Shown here one piece after another: positions 53,425 through 62,192 of a stretch of DNA of 64,000 nt. The notes below the pieces were generated by a model that was not told where the DNA came from, ran no database searches, and was given only the letters and a program-made list of their open reading frames with translations. The DNA comes from Planotetraspora sp. A-T 1434 (GTDB lineage: Bacteria > Actinomycetota > Actinomycetes > Streptosporangiales > Streptosporangiaceae): NCBI RefSeq assembly GCF_025420585.1, contig NZ_JAOEGB010000002.1:248001-312000 (forward strand), given 5' to 3'. How positions within the stretch are numbered: the first letter of the stretch is position 1; each line of letters starts with the position of its first letter. The translations under genes were made by a program, and so were the position numbers.

Positions 53425-54117
53425 TCAACGGGTTTCGGTGATCTCCGGACCGCGCTCGAAGGGCTTGAACTCCTCCTGCTGGGCCGCCTGCTGCTCCATC
53501 GCCTGCCGCGCCTCGGCCGGCAGCCGGAGCTGGATCGGCTCCTTGGGCGCCATCGGCTCGTCGCCCCTGACCACCACGACGCCGCGCACGACACTCTCCA
53601 GAGTCTCGGCGGCGGCGGCGTCGATGGCCGCGCGGCCACTGATGACCGCCCGCAGGAACCAGCGGGGCCCGTCGACCCCGATGTAGCGGACGGGCTGCGG
53701 GCCCGTAGATCCGGACTGGCCCTGACCCGGGACCTTGGCCGCCAGCTCGACGCCGAACGGCCCCTCCTGCTCCTGGACCGTGCCACCCGCGGCGGTCACC
53801 TCACGGGCGAGCTCGGCGCGGACCTCGTCCCAGATGCCGCTGCGCTTGGGCGCGGCGAACGCGTGCACCTGCAGGGCGCTCTCGTCCACGAGGACGACCG
53901 CGCCGTCGATGTGCTCACCCGCCAGGCTGAGCTGCACCTCGAAGCCAGGGCCGATGGGCAGGTGAAGACCGCCCAGATCGACCCTCTCGGCCTCCGGATA
54001 GCTGTCCTGGACGTCCCAGGGGCCTGTTGTGCGCGTGGGAGCGGAGGGCCCCTCCTCCGCGACGACCGGTGCCGTCTCCTCCTCCGCGCGTCGCCGGCGT
54101 CGGAACACGTCTTTCAC
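53425..54117 (-). CDS. DUF3710 family protein
   Basis: Soluble protein of 230 residues, GTG start at 54117, basic N-terminus (VKDVFRRRRRAEEE). The core GPWDVQDSYPEAERVDLGGL, then AVVLVDESALQVHAFAAPKRSGIWDEVR and RWFLRAVISGRAAID, matches DUF3710. It lies just downstream of dut on the same strand (15 bp gap), as in mycobacteria (Rv2696c/Rv2697c). Function unknown. Confidence 0.88.
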   Translation of the reverse strand: MKDVFRRRRRAEEETAPVVAEEGPSAPTRTTGPWDVQDSYPEAERVDLGGLHLPIGPGFEVQLSLAGEHIDGAVVLVDESALQVHAFAAPKRSGIWDEVRAELAREVTAAGGTVQEQEGPFGVELAAKVPGQGQSGSTGPQPVRYIGVDGPRWFLRAVISGRAAIDAAAAETLESVVRGVVVVRGDEPMAPKEPIQLRLPAEARQAMEQQAAQQEEFKPFERGPEITETR

Positions 54118-54132
54118 CCTCTTCTGTCTGTG

Positions 54133-54570
54133 TCAGCTGCCGGTTGACCCGAAGCCGTTGGCGCCACGGACGGAGCCCGGCAGCCGGTCCACCTCGTAGA
54201 AAGCCGCCTTCTCCACCCGCTGGATGACCAGTTGGGCGATGCGGTCGCCGCGCTTGAGCCGGACGGCGTCCTTGGCGTCTGTGTTGATCAGAGTCACCTT
54301 GATCTCGCCGCGGTAGCCGGCGTCGACGGTGCCCGGCGCGTTCACCAGGGTCACGCCGAACCTCGCCGCCAGTCCCGAACGGGGATGCACGAACGCGGCG
54401 TAGCCGTCGGGAAGCGCGATGGCGACTCCGGTGCCGACCACGGCCCGCTCCCCGGGCAGCAGCTCGACGTCCTCCGCGGCGTACAGGTCCGCCCCCGCGT
54501 CACCGGGATGGGCGTACGACGGCAGCGGCAGCCCGCTGTCGAGCCGGTGGATCAGCACCTCAACGCTCAT
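54133..54570 (-). CDS. dut: dUTP diphosphatase
   Basis: Hydrolyses dUTP to dUMP and pyrophosphate; trimeric, 145 residues. All five family motifs can be read: AGADLYA (1), [11 protein letters not shown] (2), [17 protein letters not shown] (3), [11 protein letters not shown] (4) and the Gly-rich C-terminal [10 protein letters not shown] (5), which closes over the active site. ATG at 54570. First gene of a short minus-strand run with DUF3710. Confidence 0.95.
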   Translation of the reverse strand: MSVEVLIHRLDSGLPLPSYAHPGDAGADLYAAEDVELLPGERAVVGTGVAIALPDGYAAFVHPRSGLAARFGVTLVNAPGTVDAGYRGEIKVTLINTDAKDAVRLKRGDRIAQLVIQRVEKAAFYEVDRLPGSVRGANGFGSTGS

Positions 54571-54581
54571 GAGGCAAGACC

Positions 54582-55841
54582 CTACCCCTTGCGCTGCGGA
54601 GACACGGCCTCTCCCGGGTCAGTCGCCGGGCGGGGTCCCGGAGCGGCGGGACCGGGCAACGGCCGCACCTCCCCCGGCCGGGGCTCGGCCGCCGTGACAC
54701 CCGCGGGGGCTCCGGCGGCTCTTCCGGCTCTCTCTGCTCCTTCGGCTCCTTCGCTGCCGGCCTCGCCGGCCGGCGGGAGCGCGGGCTGGTCCCGGCGGAG
54801 CTCGGGCAGCGCCCGGTAGATCACCGCGGTCAACGGCACCGCGACCGCGGCCCCCGCGATTCCGCCCAGCACACCGCCCACGGCGAGGACCAGGATGATC
54901 GCCAAGGGATGAAACGCCAGCGCCCGTCCGACGATGAGCGGCTGCAGGACGTGGTTCTCCAACTGCTGTTCGACCACGAGCACCCCGACGAAGATCAGCG
55001 CGTACACCCAGCCCTGGGACCCGAAGGTCACGAGGGTCGCGATGGTGCCCGCGAAGAAGATGCCGACGATCGGGATGAAGCTGGCGAAGAACACCAGCAC
55101 CGCCAGGGGCGCCCACAGGGGCACCCGCATCCCGGCCAGGACGATGCCGATGACGACGCCGTGGATCGCCGCGACGACCACGGTCCCGTGGACGTAGTGG
55201 GAGATCGTCACCCAGGCCGCCCGCCCGGCGCGGTCCACGCGCGGCGCGGCGCCCCCGAAGGCGCGCAGGAACCACGCCCAGATGCGGTCGCCGTCCTTCA
55301 GCAGGAAGAAGGTGACGAACAGCAGCAGGACGATGGAGGCCAGCACCTCGACGACCGCCGTCGCCCCGGTCAGCAGCGTCTGCGTGAGCTGGCTGCGCTG
55401 CTCGTTGATCTGCTGACTGAGCTGGTCGACCATACCGGCCAGCTGGGCCTCCTTGAGGTGGAGCGGCCCGTGGAGCAGCCAGTCCTGGGCGTTGCGGGCG
55501 GTGAGCTGGATCTGCTCGACCAGCCGCGGGAACTCCTCGTTGGCGCGCACGCCGATCAGGAAGCCGATGCCGACGATGACCGCCAGGCCGAGCAGCATGG
55601 TGAGCCAGGTGGCGTATATCGGCCGCAGCCCCGCGCCGCGCAGCCGCCTGGTCAACGGGAACAGCAGCGCGGTCAGCAGGAAGGCGACGGCCACGGGAAT
55701 CACGACGAAACTGAGCCGGGCCACTATCGACGAGAAGACATAGATCATCGCGCCGAGCAGCAGCACCCGCCAGCTCCATGCGGCCAGGGTGACCAGAACC
55801 TGGGGCACACCCTCGCTGTCACGCTTGTTTTGCGAGATCAC
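54582..55841 (-). CDS. AI-2E family transporter (PerM/YdiK-like)
   Basis: Membrane protein of 419 residues with about seven or eight helices, GTG start at 55841. Family features: [20 protein letters not shown], the long soluble region around 110-150 ([18 protein letters not shown]), [19 protein letters not shown], and the C-terminal [31 protein letters not shown]. Members export autoinducer-2 or act as Na+/H+ antiporters; the role here is unknown. The last about 60 residues are Ala/Pro/Glu-rich and probably disordered. Confidence 0.87.
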   Translation of the reverse strand: MISQNKRDSEGVPQVLVTLAAWSWRVLLLGAMIYVFSSIVARLSFVVIPVAVAFLLTALLFPLTRRLRGAGLRPIYATWLTMLLGLAVIVGIGFLIGVRANEEFPRLVEQIQLTARNAQDWLLHGPLHLKEAQLAGMVDQLSQQINEQRSQLTQTLLTGATAVVEVLASIVLLLFVTFFLLKDGDRIWAWFLRAFGGAAPRVDRAGRAAWVTISHYVHGTVVVAAIHGVVIGIVLAGMRVPLWAPLAVLVFFASFIPIVGIFFAGTIATLVTFGSQGWVYALIFVGVLVVEQQLENHVLQPLIVGRALAFHPLAIILVLAVGGVLGGIAGAAVAVPLTAVIYRALPELRRDQPALPPAGEAGSEGAEGAERAGRAAGAPAGVTAAEPRPGEVRPLPGPAAPGPRPATDPGEAVSPQRKG

Positions 55842-55922
55842 GCGTCCAGCCTGTCACGTTCCCATGCCGAACGCGCACGGGTTTTACCCGGCCCTGTACT
55901 TGGCCGCCCCACCCCCTCCCGG

Positions 55923-55988
55923 GTGATCACGCAGAGGTTCCCCGGCGTGCACCCTGACCTGCGCAGTCTCTACTCGTGATCTGGCATG
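55923..55988 (+). repeat. Dispersed palindrome-ended repeat, copy D
   Basis: Starts GTGATCACGCAGAGGTTCCC and contains CTGACCTGCGCA, then a degenerate end CGTGATCTGGCATG. It is a plus-strand, diverged version of the element at 56001-56066, 12 bp away and inverted to it. Together they fill the gap between valS and the AI-2E gene. Confidence 0.6.
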
Positions 55989-56000
55989 AGACAAGATGGC

Positions 56001-56066
56001 GCGTGATCACACAAAGAATTTGCGCAGGTCAGCGGCTTTGAAGAGGAACTCGTGCATGATCAGGCG
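56001..56066 (-). repeat. Dispersed 66-bp palindrome-ended repeat, copy E
   Basis: Reads GCGTGATCACACAAAGAATT, then TGCGCAGGTCAGCGG, and ends GAGGAACTCGTGCATGATCA and GGCG. Its ends are inverted copies of the TGATCA-containing sequence. It is the best-preserved copy and ends 4 bp before the valS stop codon. Confidence 0.7.
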
Positions 56067-56069
56067 ACG

Positions 56070-58673
56070 TCAGGACGACAGCGTGGTGACCGCCGTGAGG
56101 GGGACGTCGGCGGAGTCCGAGCCGGCGGTGTCGAGGATGAACTCCTCCACGTTGCCGGCCGCGCACAGGTCGTCCTGGGCGTGCCGTACGAGATCGGCCC
56201 GGTGGCCGGAGACGACCAGGCGGGAGACCTCCGCCCGCATGGACACGCGAGCCTCCGACTTGGCCCGGCGGACCATGCGGAGCACCTCGGCCACGGCTTC
56301 CAGCACCGCCGGATCGCCCGCCGGGCCCACCCCGTCCGCCGACGGCCGGGAAGCCTCGTCCCCTGACGGCCAGGAAGCCTCGTCCACTGACGGCCAGGAG
56401 GCTCGGTGCACCGAGCCCGGCCGCCACCACGACCAGACCTCCTCGGTCACGAAGGGCAGGAACGGCGCGAACAGCCGGAGCAGCACGCCGAGCGCCCGGC
56501 GCAGGGCGGCGACGGCCGAGGCGTCCCCGGTGTAGGCCCTGGCCTTGACGAGCTCCAGGTAGTCGTCGCAGAACTCCCAGAAGAACCGCTCGGTCCGCTC
56601 CAGCGCCCGCGTGTAGTCGTAGCCCTCGAAAGCGTCCGTGGCCTCCGCCACCACGGCCCGGAGGGCCGCCAGCATCGACAGGTCTACCGGCTCGGTGACG
56701 TCCGTCGAGCCGGTGGACTCGAAACCGAGCACGAACCTGGAGGCGTTCAGGATCTTGATGGCCAGGCGGCGGCCGATCTTGATCTGTCCCGTGTCGAAGG
56801 CGGTGTCGGTGCCCGGCCGCCCGCTGGCCGCCCAGTAGCGGACCGCGTCCGAGCCGTACTCCTCGAGCAGGCCCATGGGGGTGACCACGTTGCCCTTGGA
56901 CTTCGACATCTTCTTGCGGTCCGGGTCGAGGATCCAGCCCGAGATCGCCGCGTGCTTCCAGGGCAGCCCGCCGTGCTCCAGGTGCGCCCGGACGACCGTG
57001 GAGAACAGCCAGGTCCGGATGATCTCGTGTGCCTGGGGCCGCAGATCCATCGGGAAGACCCGGCGGAAGAGGTCGTCGTCGCGCTCCCATCCTCCGGCGA
57101 TCTGCGGCGTGAGGGACGACGTCGCCCACGTGTCCATGACGTCCGGGTCGGCGACGAAGCCGAAGGGCCTGCCGCGCATGTCGGCGGTGAATCCCGGCGG
57201 CACGTCACTGGACGGGTCGACCGGCAGGGCCGGCTCCGGCGGAGTGATCGGGGCCTCGTAGATCGGCTCGCCCTCGGAGTCGAGCGGGTACCAGACCGGG
57301 ATTGGCACGCCGAAGAACCGCTGGCGGGAGATCAGCCAGTCGCCCGCGAGGCCCTCGACCCAGTTGTCGTAGCGGACCCGCATATGCGGCGGGTGCCAGG
57401 TCAGCTCCCGGCCGCGATCGAGCAGGTCGCGGCGCAACTCCGCGTCACGGCCGCCGTTGCGGACGTACCACTGCCGGGTGGTGACGATCTCGAGCGGCCG
57501 GTCGCCCTTCTCGTAGAACTTCACCGGCCGCTGGATCTTGCGCGGCTCGCCGTCCAGATGGCCGGACTCCCGCAGCATCTCCACGATGCGCTCCCGCGCG
57601 CTGTGCACGGTCTTCCCCGCCAGCTCCTTGTACGGCTCGGCCGCCACACCGTGGGGAGCCTCGGGGAGCAGGCGGCCGTCCCAGCCGATGACGGGCCGGG
57701 TGGGCAGGTCGAGCTCGCGCCACCAGGTGACGTCGGTGATGTCGCCGAAGGTGCAGATCATGGCGATGCCAGAGCCCTTGTCCGGCTCGGCGAGGTGATG
57801 CCCCACAACGGGGACCTCGACCCCGAAGATCGGCGTGTGGACCGTCGTGCCGAACAGCGGCCGGTAGCGCTCGTCGTCCGGGTGGGCCACCAGCGCCACG
57901 CAGGCCGGGACCAGCTCGGGCCGGGTGGTCTCGATCCACACCCGGTCGCCGAACCCCTGGTCACGCTGGGCCTGCGACAGGTCGAAGCCGATGCGGTGGA
58001 AGGCACCGGGCCACTCCCGGTCCTCCAGCTCGGCCTGGGCGACCGCCGTACGGAACGTCACGTCCCAGAGCGTCGGTGCCTCGGAGACGTAGGCCTCGCC
58101 GCGGGCGAGGTTGCGCAGGAAGGCGCGCTGCGAGGCGGCCCGGGCGCGGGCGTCGATCGTGGCGTAGGTCATCGACCAGTCGACGGACAGGCCGAGCCGG
58201 CGCCACAGCTCCTCGAACGCCTTCTCGTCCTCGGCCGTCAGCCGTTCGCACAGCTCGATGAAGTTCCTGCGCGAGATCGGCACCTGCCGCTTGGGATCGG
58301 GCTTCCCGGGCGGCTCGAACGACGGGTCGTACGGCATCGACGGGTCGCAGCGCACGCCGAAGTGGTTCTGCACGCGGCGCTCGGTGGGCAGGCCGTTATC
58401 GTCCCAACCCATCGGGTAGAAGACCTCGCGCCCGCGCATGCGCTGGAAGCGGGCGACCGTGTCCGTGTGCGTGTAGGAGAAGACGTGTCCGACGTGAAGA
58501 GAGCCGGACACGGTCGGCGGCGGGGTGTCGATCGAGTAGACCTCGTCCCTGCTCCGGGACCGATCGAACCGGTAGGTCCCGTCGGCTTCCCAGCGGGCTG
58601 CCCATACCGTCTCCAGGCCGTCGAGAGTCGGTTTCTCGGGCATGGCGGAAAGGCGCGGTCGCTGTTCGGTCAT
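56070..58673 (-). CDS. valS: Valyl-tRNA synthetase
   Basis: Class Ia aminoacyl-tRNA synthetase of 867 residues. The HIGH-type motif is SGSLHVGHVFSYTHTD, KMSKSKGNVV is the second nucleotide-binding motif, and MGWDDNGLPTERRVQN and DPDVMDTWATSSLTPQ are typical of ValS. The editing domain (VWIETTRPELVPACVA...GSGIAMICTFGD) is present. ATG 58673 is used because it follows GGGAGG, though the spacing is short; ATG 58643 is an alternative. It is of the shorter actinobacterial type without a long C-terminal coiled coil. An in-frame 24-bp repeat near the C-terminus adds repeated EASWPSVD-like segments. Confidence 0.93.
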   Translation of the reverse strand: MTEQRPRLSAMPEKPTLDGLETVWAARWEADGTYRFDRSRSRDEVYSIDTPPPTVSGSLHVGHVFSYTHTDTVARFQRMRGREVFYPMGWDDNGLPTERRVQNHFGVRCDPSMPYDPSFEPPGKPDPKRQVPISRRNFIELCERLTAEDEKAFEELWRRLGLSVDWSMTYATIDARARAASQRAFLRNLARGEAYVSEAPTLWDVTFRTAVAQAELEDREWPGAFHRIGFDLSQAQRDQGFGDRVWIETTRPELVPACVALVAHPDDERYRPLFGTTVHTPIFGVEVPVVGHHLAEPDKGSGIAMICTFGDITDVTWWRELDLPTRPVIGWDGRLLPEAPHGVAAEPYKELAGKTVHSARERIVEMLRESGHLDGEPRKIQRPVKFYEKGDRPLEIVTTRQWYVRNGGRDAELRRDLLDRGRELTWHPPHMRVRYDNWVEGLAGDWLISRQRFFGVPIPVWYPLDSEGEPIYEAPITPPEPALPVDPSSDVPPGFTADMRGRPFGFVADPDVMDTWATSSLTPQIAGGWERDDDLFRRVFPMDLRPQAHEIIRTWLFSTVVRAHLEHGGLPWKHAAISGWILDPDRKKMSKSKGNVVTPMGLLEEYGSDAVRYWAASGRPGTDTAFDTGQIKIGRRLAIKILNASRFVLGFESTGSTDVTEPVDLSMLAALRAVVAEATDAFEGYDYTRALERTERFFWEFCDDYLELVKARAYTGDASAVAALRRALGVLLRLFAPFLPFVTEEVWSWWRPGSVHRASWPSVDEASWPSGDEASRPSADGVGPAGDPAVLEAVAEVLRMVRRAKSEARVSMRAEVSRLVVSGHRADLVRHAQDDLCAAGNVEEFILDTAGSDSADVPLTAVTTLSS
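56341..56402. repeat. 24-bp in-frame repeat in valS
   Basis: Units of the form GACGGCCRGGAAGCCTCGTC repeat about two and a half times. On the coding strand they encode EASWPSVD/EASWPSGD/EASRPSAD in the loop after TEEVWSWWRPGSV. An insertion in the anticodon-binding region of an essential enzyme that keeps the frame. Confidence 0.75.
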
Positions 58674-58742
58674 GCCTCCCAATGTTATGGCGTGCGCAAC
58701 ACCGCCGCGGGGAGACACTAAGGTCGTTATCGAGGAGGAATC

Positions 58743-59060
58743 ATGGCGGATATCACGCGGGATGCGCGGCGTGAATTGGGTGTGTCCGAGAAACCGGACA
58801 TGCAGTGGCGGATCGTGGGCGGCCTCGTGGGCCTCGCCGTGGGGTTCGCCTCGCGCAAGGTGCTCTCCTTCGCCTGGGAGAAGGCCACCGGAAAGAAGCC
58901 CCCGGCGAGTGCCGACTCGCTGGAGATCGGCCTCGGTGAGGCGATCGCCTATGCCGTCGTGATGGGGTTGGGCATGGAGATCACCCGCATCGTGACCACC
59001 CGCGCCGCCGCGAAGAAGTGGCGGTCGTGGAAGGACGCGGCCAAGGACATCACAGCCTAA
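58743..59060 (+). CDS. DUF4235 small membrane protein
   Basis: Protein of 105 residues; ATG at 58743 with GGAGG upstream. DUF4235 pattern: WRIVGGLVGLAVGFASRKVLSFAWEKATGKKPP, then GLGEAIAYAVVMGLGMEITRIVTTRAAAKKW. Two hydrophobic segments. Divergent from valS (69 bp apart). Function unknown. Confidence 0.88.
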   Translation: MADITRDARRELGVSEKPDMQWRIVGGLVGLAVGFASRKVLSFAWEKATGKKPPASADSLEIGLGEAIAYAVVMGLGMEITRIVTTRAAAKKWRSWKDAAKDITA

Positions 59061-59086
59061 AAGCCCCTACGGCTGGACCGACCCGT

Positions 59087-59119
59087 CCGGGCATGCCGGG
59101 AAACGCCCGGCATGCCCGG
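59087..59119. terminator. Perfect 14-bp hairpin between DUF4235 gene and otsA
   Basis: CCGGGCATGCCGGG (59087-59100) pairs with CCCGGCATGCCCGG (59106-59119) around the loop AAACG. It lies between convergent genes and would serve both. Confidence 0.75.
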
Positions 59120-59222
59120 AAATCCTCGCTGCGGCCCTCTTCTCGGAAGACAGCCGGCTGCTCGGGAGTGAACGGCCCTGGTCGACGCCCGGGAAGGCCC
59201 TGATTCGACTCCGGGTAACGGC

Positions 59223-60599
59223 CTAGCTGGACTCCAGGGCCGTGAGGAAGTCGCTGGCCCACTTGTCGACGTCGTGCGTGGCGACCCGCCGCCTGAGCGA
59301 GCGCATCCTGCGCGACAGCTCGTGCGGGGTCGCCCGCATCGCCGCCAGCATCGCCCTCTTCATGCCGTCGATGTCGTACGGGTTGACCAGGAATGCCTGC
59401 CGCAGCTCGTCGGCGGCCCCGGCGAACTCACTGAGCACGAGCGCGCCGCGCAGGTCGTGCCGGCACGCGACGTACTCCTTGGCCACGAGGTTCATGCCGT
59501 CACGCAGCGGGGTGACCACCATGACGTCCGCCGCGCAGTAGAGCGCCGCCAGCTCGTCCTTGGTGTACGACTGGTGGAGGTAGCTGATCGGCTGCCGGCC
59601 CAGCATGCCGTGCTCGCCGTTGATCCGGCCCACCTTCAGCTCGATGTCGTTACGCAGCCGGATGTACTCCGCGACGCGCTCCCGGGTGGGCGTGGCGACC
59701 TGCACGAACGCCGCCTCGCCCGGCTTGATCGCGCCGTCGCCGAGCAGCTCGCCGAACGCCTTGAGCCGCTGGCCGATCCCCTTGGTGTAGTCGAGCCGGT
59801 CGACGCCGAGCAGCACGTGCTCCGGGTCGCCAAGCTCGGCCCGGATCTCCTTGGCCCTGGCCAGGATCCTCGGCTCGCGGACGAGCTGGTCCAGCTCGCC
59901 GAAGTCGACCGAGATCGGGAAGGCCTCGGCGCGCACGGTGCGGCCGTCGACCAGGATCTCGTTGCGGTAGTTCTGCAGGCCCAGCAGCCGGCGGCAGAGC
60001 CGGATGAAGTTCGAGGCGCCGCCCGGGCGCTGGAAGCCGACGAGATCGGCGCCGAGCAGCCCCTCGATGATCTCGTTGCGCCACGGGAGCTGCCAGAACA
60101 GCTCCACGGGCGGGAACGGGATGTGCAGGAAGAACCCGATCTTCAGGTCGGGCCGGAGTTTGCGCAGCATGGCGGGCACGAGCTGGAGCTGGTAGTCCTG
60201 CACCCAGACCACCGCGCCCGGCGCGGCGGCGTCGGCGGCGGCGCGGGCGAACCGGTCGTTCACGGCCCGGTAGGCGTCCCACAGCACGCGGGAGTAGACC
60301 GGAGTCGCGACGACGTCGTGGTAGAGCGGCCACAGGGTGGCGTTGGAGAACCCCTCGTAGTAGAGCTCCATCTCGAGAGCCGAGAGCGGCACCGGGATCA
60401 GGTGCATGCCGTCGTCCTCGAACGGCTTGAGCTCCTCCCCCGCCGCTCCCGTCCAGCCGAGCCAGGCCCCATGACGCCGCTGCATGACGGGCGCGATGGC
60501 GGTGACCAGTCCGCCGGGGCTGCGACGCCACTCATTCTCGCCCACCCGGTCCACCGGAAGCCGGTTAGCGACGATCAGAAACGAGCTGGTGCCACGCAT
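59223..60599 (-). CDS. otsA: Trehalose-6-phosphate synthase
   Basis: GT20 glycosyltransferase making trehalose 6-phosphate from UDP- or GDP-glucose and glucose 6-phosphate; 458 residues. [68 protein letters not shown] and [12 protein letters not shown] are the conserved stretches in order. ATG 60599 has GGAGGGG 5-6 bp upstream; the frame continues to 60716 without similarity. No otsB phosphatase gene is in the window. Confidence 0.94.
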   Translation of the reverse strand: MRGTSSFLIVANRLPVDRVGENEWRRSPGGLVTAIAPVMQRRHGAWLGWTGAAGEELKPFEDDGMHLIPVPLSALEMELYYEGFSNATLWPLYHDVVATPVYSRVLWDAYRAVNDRFARAAADAAAPGAVVWVQDYQLQLVPAMLRKLRPDLKIGFFLHIPFPPVELFWQLPWRNEIIEGLLGADLVGFQRPGGASNFIRLCRRLLGLQNYRNEILVDGRTVRAEAFPISVDFGELDQLVREPRILARAKEIRAELGDPEHVLLGVDRLDYTKGIGQRLKAFGELLGDGAIKPGEAAFVQVATPTRERVAEYIRLRNDIELKVGRINGEHGMLGRQPISYLHQSYTKDELAALYCAADVMVVTPLRDGMNLVAKEYVACRHDLRGALVLSEFAGAADELRQAFLVNPYDIDGMKRAMLAAMRATPHELSRRMRSLRRRVATHDVDKWASDFLTALESS

Positions 60600-60791
60600 G
60601 AAGCCCCTCCAGGGTCGCCTGAGCCCACCATACGAAAGGCCAGTGCGATCGCCCATACCCGTAATGACGTGCACAATTCCTGATAGGTCGTGTGAGAATG
60701 ATCTCACGCAGCTCACGGCGGGTGGCGAAGAGGTTTAGACCAATCGGTGACACTTCCATACCAGGCGGCAGGACGAGATCCCGACGGTGAT

Positions 60792-60872
60792 CAGGCGGGC
60801 GCGCGGGCACCCCAGGCGAGCGTTTCAGACGGGCGCGCGGGCACCTCAAGCGAGCGTTGTCAGGCGGGCGGG
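60792..60872. repeat. 34/35-bp direct repeat at the 3' end of the EcsC gene
   Basis: CAGGCGGGCGCGCGGGCACC...GCGAGCGTTT (60792-60825) is followed by a similar copy at 60826-60860 and a third partial copy (CAGGCGGGCGGG) that includes the end of the EcsC-family coding region. It occupies the gap before otsA. Confidence 0.7.
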
Positions 60873-61612
60873 AGCGCGCGCTGCCGGCGCAGATCGGCCC
60901 GTACGGCTTCCGCGAGCCGCTTGGTGGCCGCCCGGTTGAGCGCGCCACCGGCGACCGCGCCGGTGAGGAAGGGGCCAAGCGTGGTGAGATGCCTGCCCAG
61001 CGTCCGCATCAGGCGGTTGCGCAGCGCGGTCTTCGCCGCGGCGCCGAGGGCGAGGGTGGCCGATCCCGGGGCGAGGGGGTTGATGCCCCGTTGTCTGGAC
61101 CATGCCGCGGTGTAGGCCGCGGCGCGCTGCGACCCGTTGCCGGGGATCTGCACGCCGTACACCTCGTGCAGTTCGGCGAGGAGCTTCACCTCGATGGCGG
61201 CGACTACGAGCGTCTCGGCCACGAGCTGGGCGGGGGCGGACAGGAGGAGGGGCGGAGCGGCGAACTCGGCGGCGGCGAGCGCTCCCCCGACGGCGCCGAC
61301 GGCCATGGTGGCCTTGGTCGCCGTACGGACGAGGTCGTCGGCCAGTTGCTCTCCGGTGAGCCCGTAGTGGTGTTCCTGAAGGGTCGCGCGGTCCCTGATG
61401 GGTAAGCGCGGCGCGATGTTCATGAACACGTCGGCGAGCCACCGGCCGCGGCCTGTGCCTGACTTGCCGGCCTTCCTGGCGGATTGCGAAAGCGCCCTGC
61501 TGAGGCGGCCGAGCAGCCGACGCCGCTCGGCCCCGTCCGTCTCCTCAGGGGCCACGAGTTTACCGACGAGATCGGCAACCTCTTCGTGTGATCGATCCGC
61601 TCCGGAAGTCAC
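60860..61612 (-). CDS. EcsC family protein
   Basis: Protein of 250 residues. The central part resembles EcsC-family proteins: LVRTATKATMAVGAVGGALAAAEF, AQLVAETLVVAAIEVKLLAELHEVYG, then GGALNRAATKRLAEAVRADLR, with hydrophobic helices that could be membrane-associated. ATG at 61612. The C-terminal codons and stop run into a GC-rich direct repeat. Function unknown. It precedes otsA on the same strand, 260 bp away. Confidence 0.75.
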   Translation of the reverse strand: MTSGADRSHEEVADLVGKLVAPEETDGAERRRLLGRLSRALSQSARKAGKSGTGRGRWLADVFMNIAPRLPIRDRATLQEHHYGLTGEQLADDLVRTATKATMAVGAVGGALAAAEFAAPPLLLSAPAQLVAETLVVAAIEVKLLAELHEVYGVQIPGNGSQRAAAYTAAWSRQRGINPLAPGSATLALGAAAKTALRNRLMRTLGRHLTTLGPFLTGAVAGGALNRAATKRLAEAVRADLRRQRALPPA

Positions 61613-61631
61613 GGACCCTCCTAAGAGTCTC

Positions 61632-61931
61632 CTAGGCCGCGCACTCGCGGCAGACCTGCTGGCCGTTCTTCTCGGAGGCCAGCTGGCTGCGGTGGTGCAC
61701 CAGGAAGCAACGCGAGCAGGTGAACTCGTCGGCCTGCCGAGGAATCACCCGGAGCGAGAGCTCCTCGTTCGACAGGTCAGCCCCTGGCAGCTCAAGCGAC
61801 TCGGCAAGGTCCGTCTCGTCGATGTCGATGCTGCCCGACGACTTGTCGCTGCGCCGTGCCTGGAGTTCCTGAAGACTGTCCTCATTCAGGTCATCGTCAG
61901 TCTTGCGCGGGCTGTCGTAGTCGGTAGCCAT
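61632..61931 (-). CDS. DUF4193 zinc-ribbon-like protein
   Basis: Acidic protein of 99 residues, start MATDYDSPRKTDDDLNED typical of DUF4193. The C-terminus has two Cys pairs, FTCSRCFLVHHRSQL and QVCRECAA, which probably bind zinc. Conserved in actinobacteria near dut (Rv2699c in M. tuberculosis). Function unknown. ATG at 61931, 261 bp from the histidine kinase stop. That gap shows no gene and is AT-richer than its surroundings, fitting a promoter region. Confidence 0.9.
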   Translation of the reverse strand: MATDYDSPRKTDDDLNEDSLQELQARRSDKSSGSIDIDETDLAESLELPGADLSNEELSLRVIPRQADEFTCSRCFLVHHRSQLASEKNGQQVCRECAA

Positions 61932-62192
61932 TTGCGTACTCCATCCCCCTCATCTATCTGTCTGCGCCGTGTCGCGCGTTTTCAACGCTCGGAAGGCCGA
62001 TGTTGTGCCCGCGGGATCCGGGAGATTTTGCAATCGGTACCCCGCTTCGACGAACACTGAACCTCCCGACACGCGGGGGGTATGCCGTACAAGGCTCCGG
62101 TTAGCCAAATATGGCGAAAACCACAGTATCGACGGTATGACCCACCGCGTTTCGACGGCACATCCAACCACATGTACGGCGCGCACGCTCCA

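Noticed and set aside
59061-59222. tRNA gene, from a GATTCGACTCC-like stretch near 59200
   Set aside because: No acceptor stem, anticodon arm or full T arm can be built; the region contains a terminator hairpin instead.
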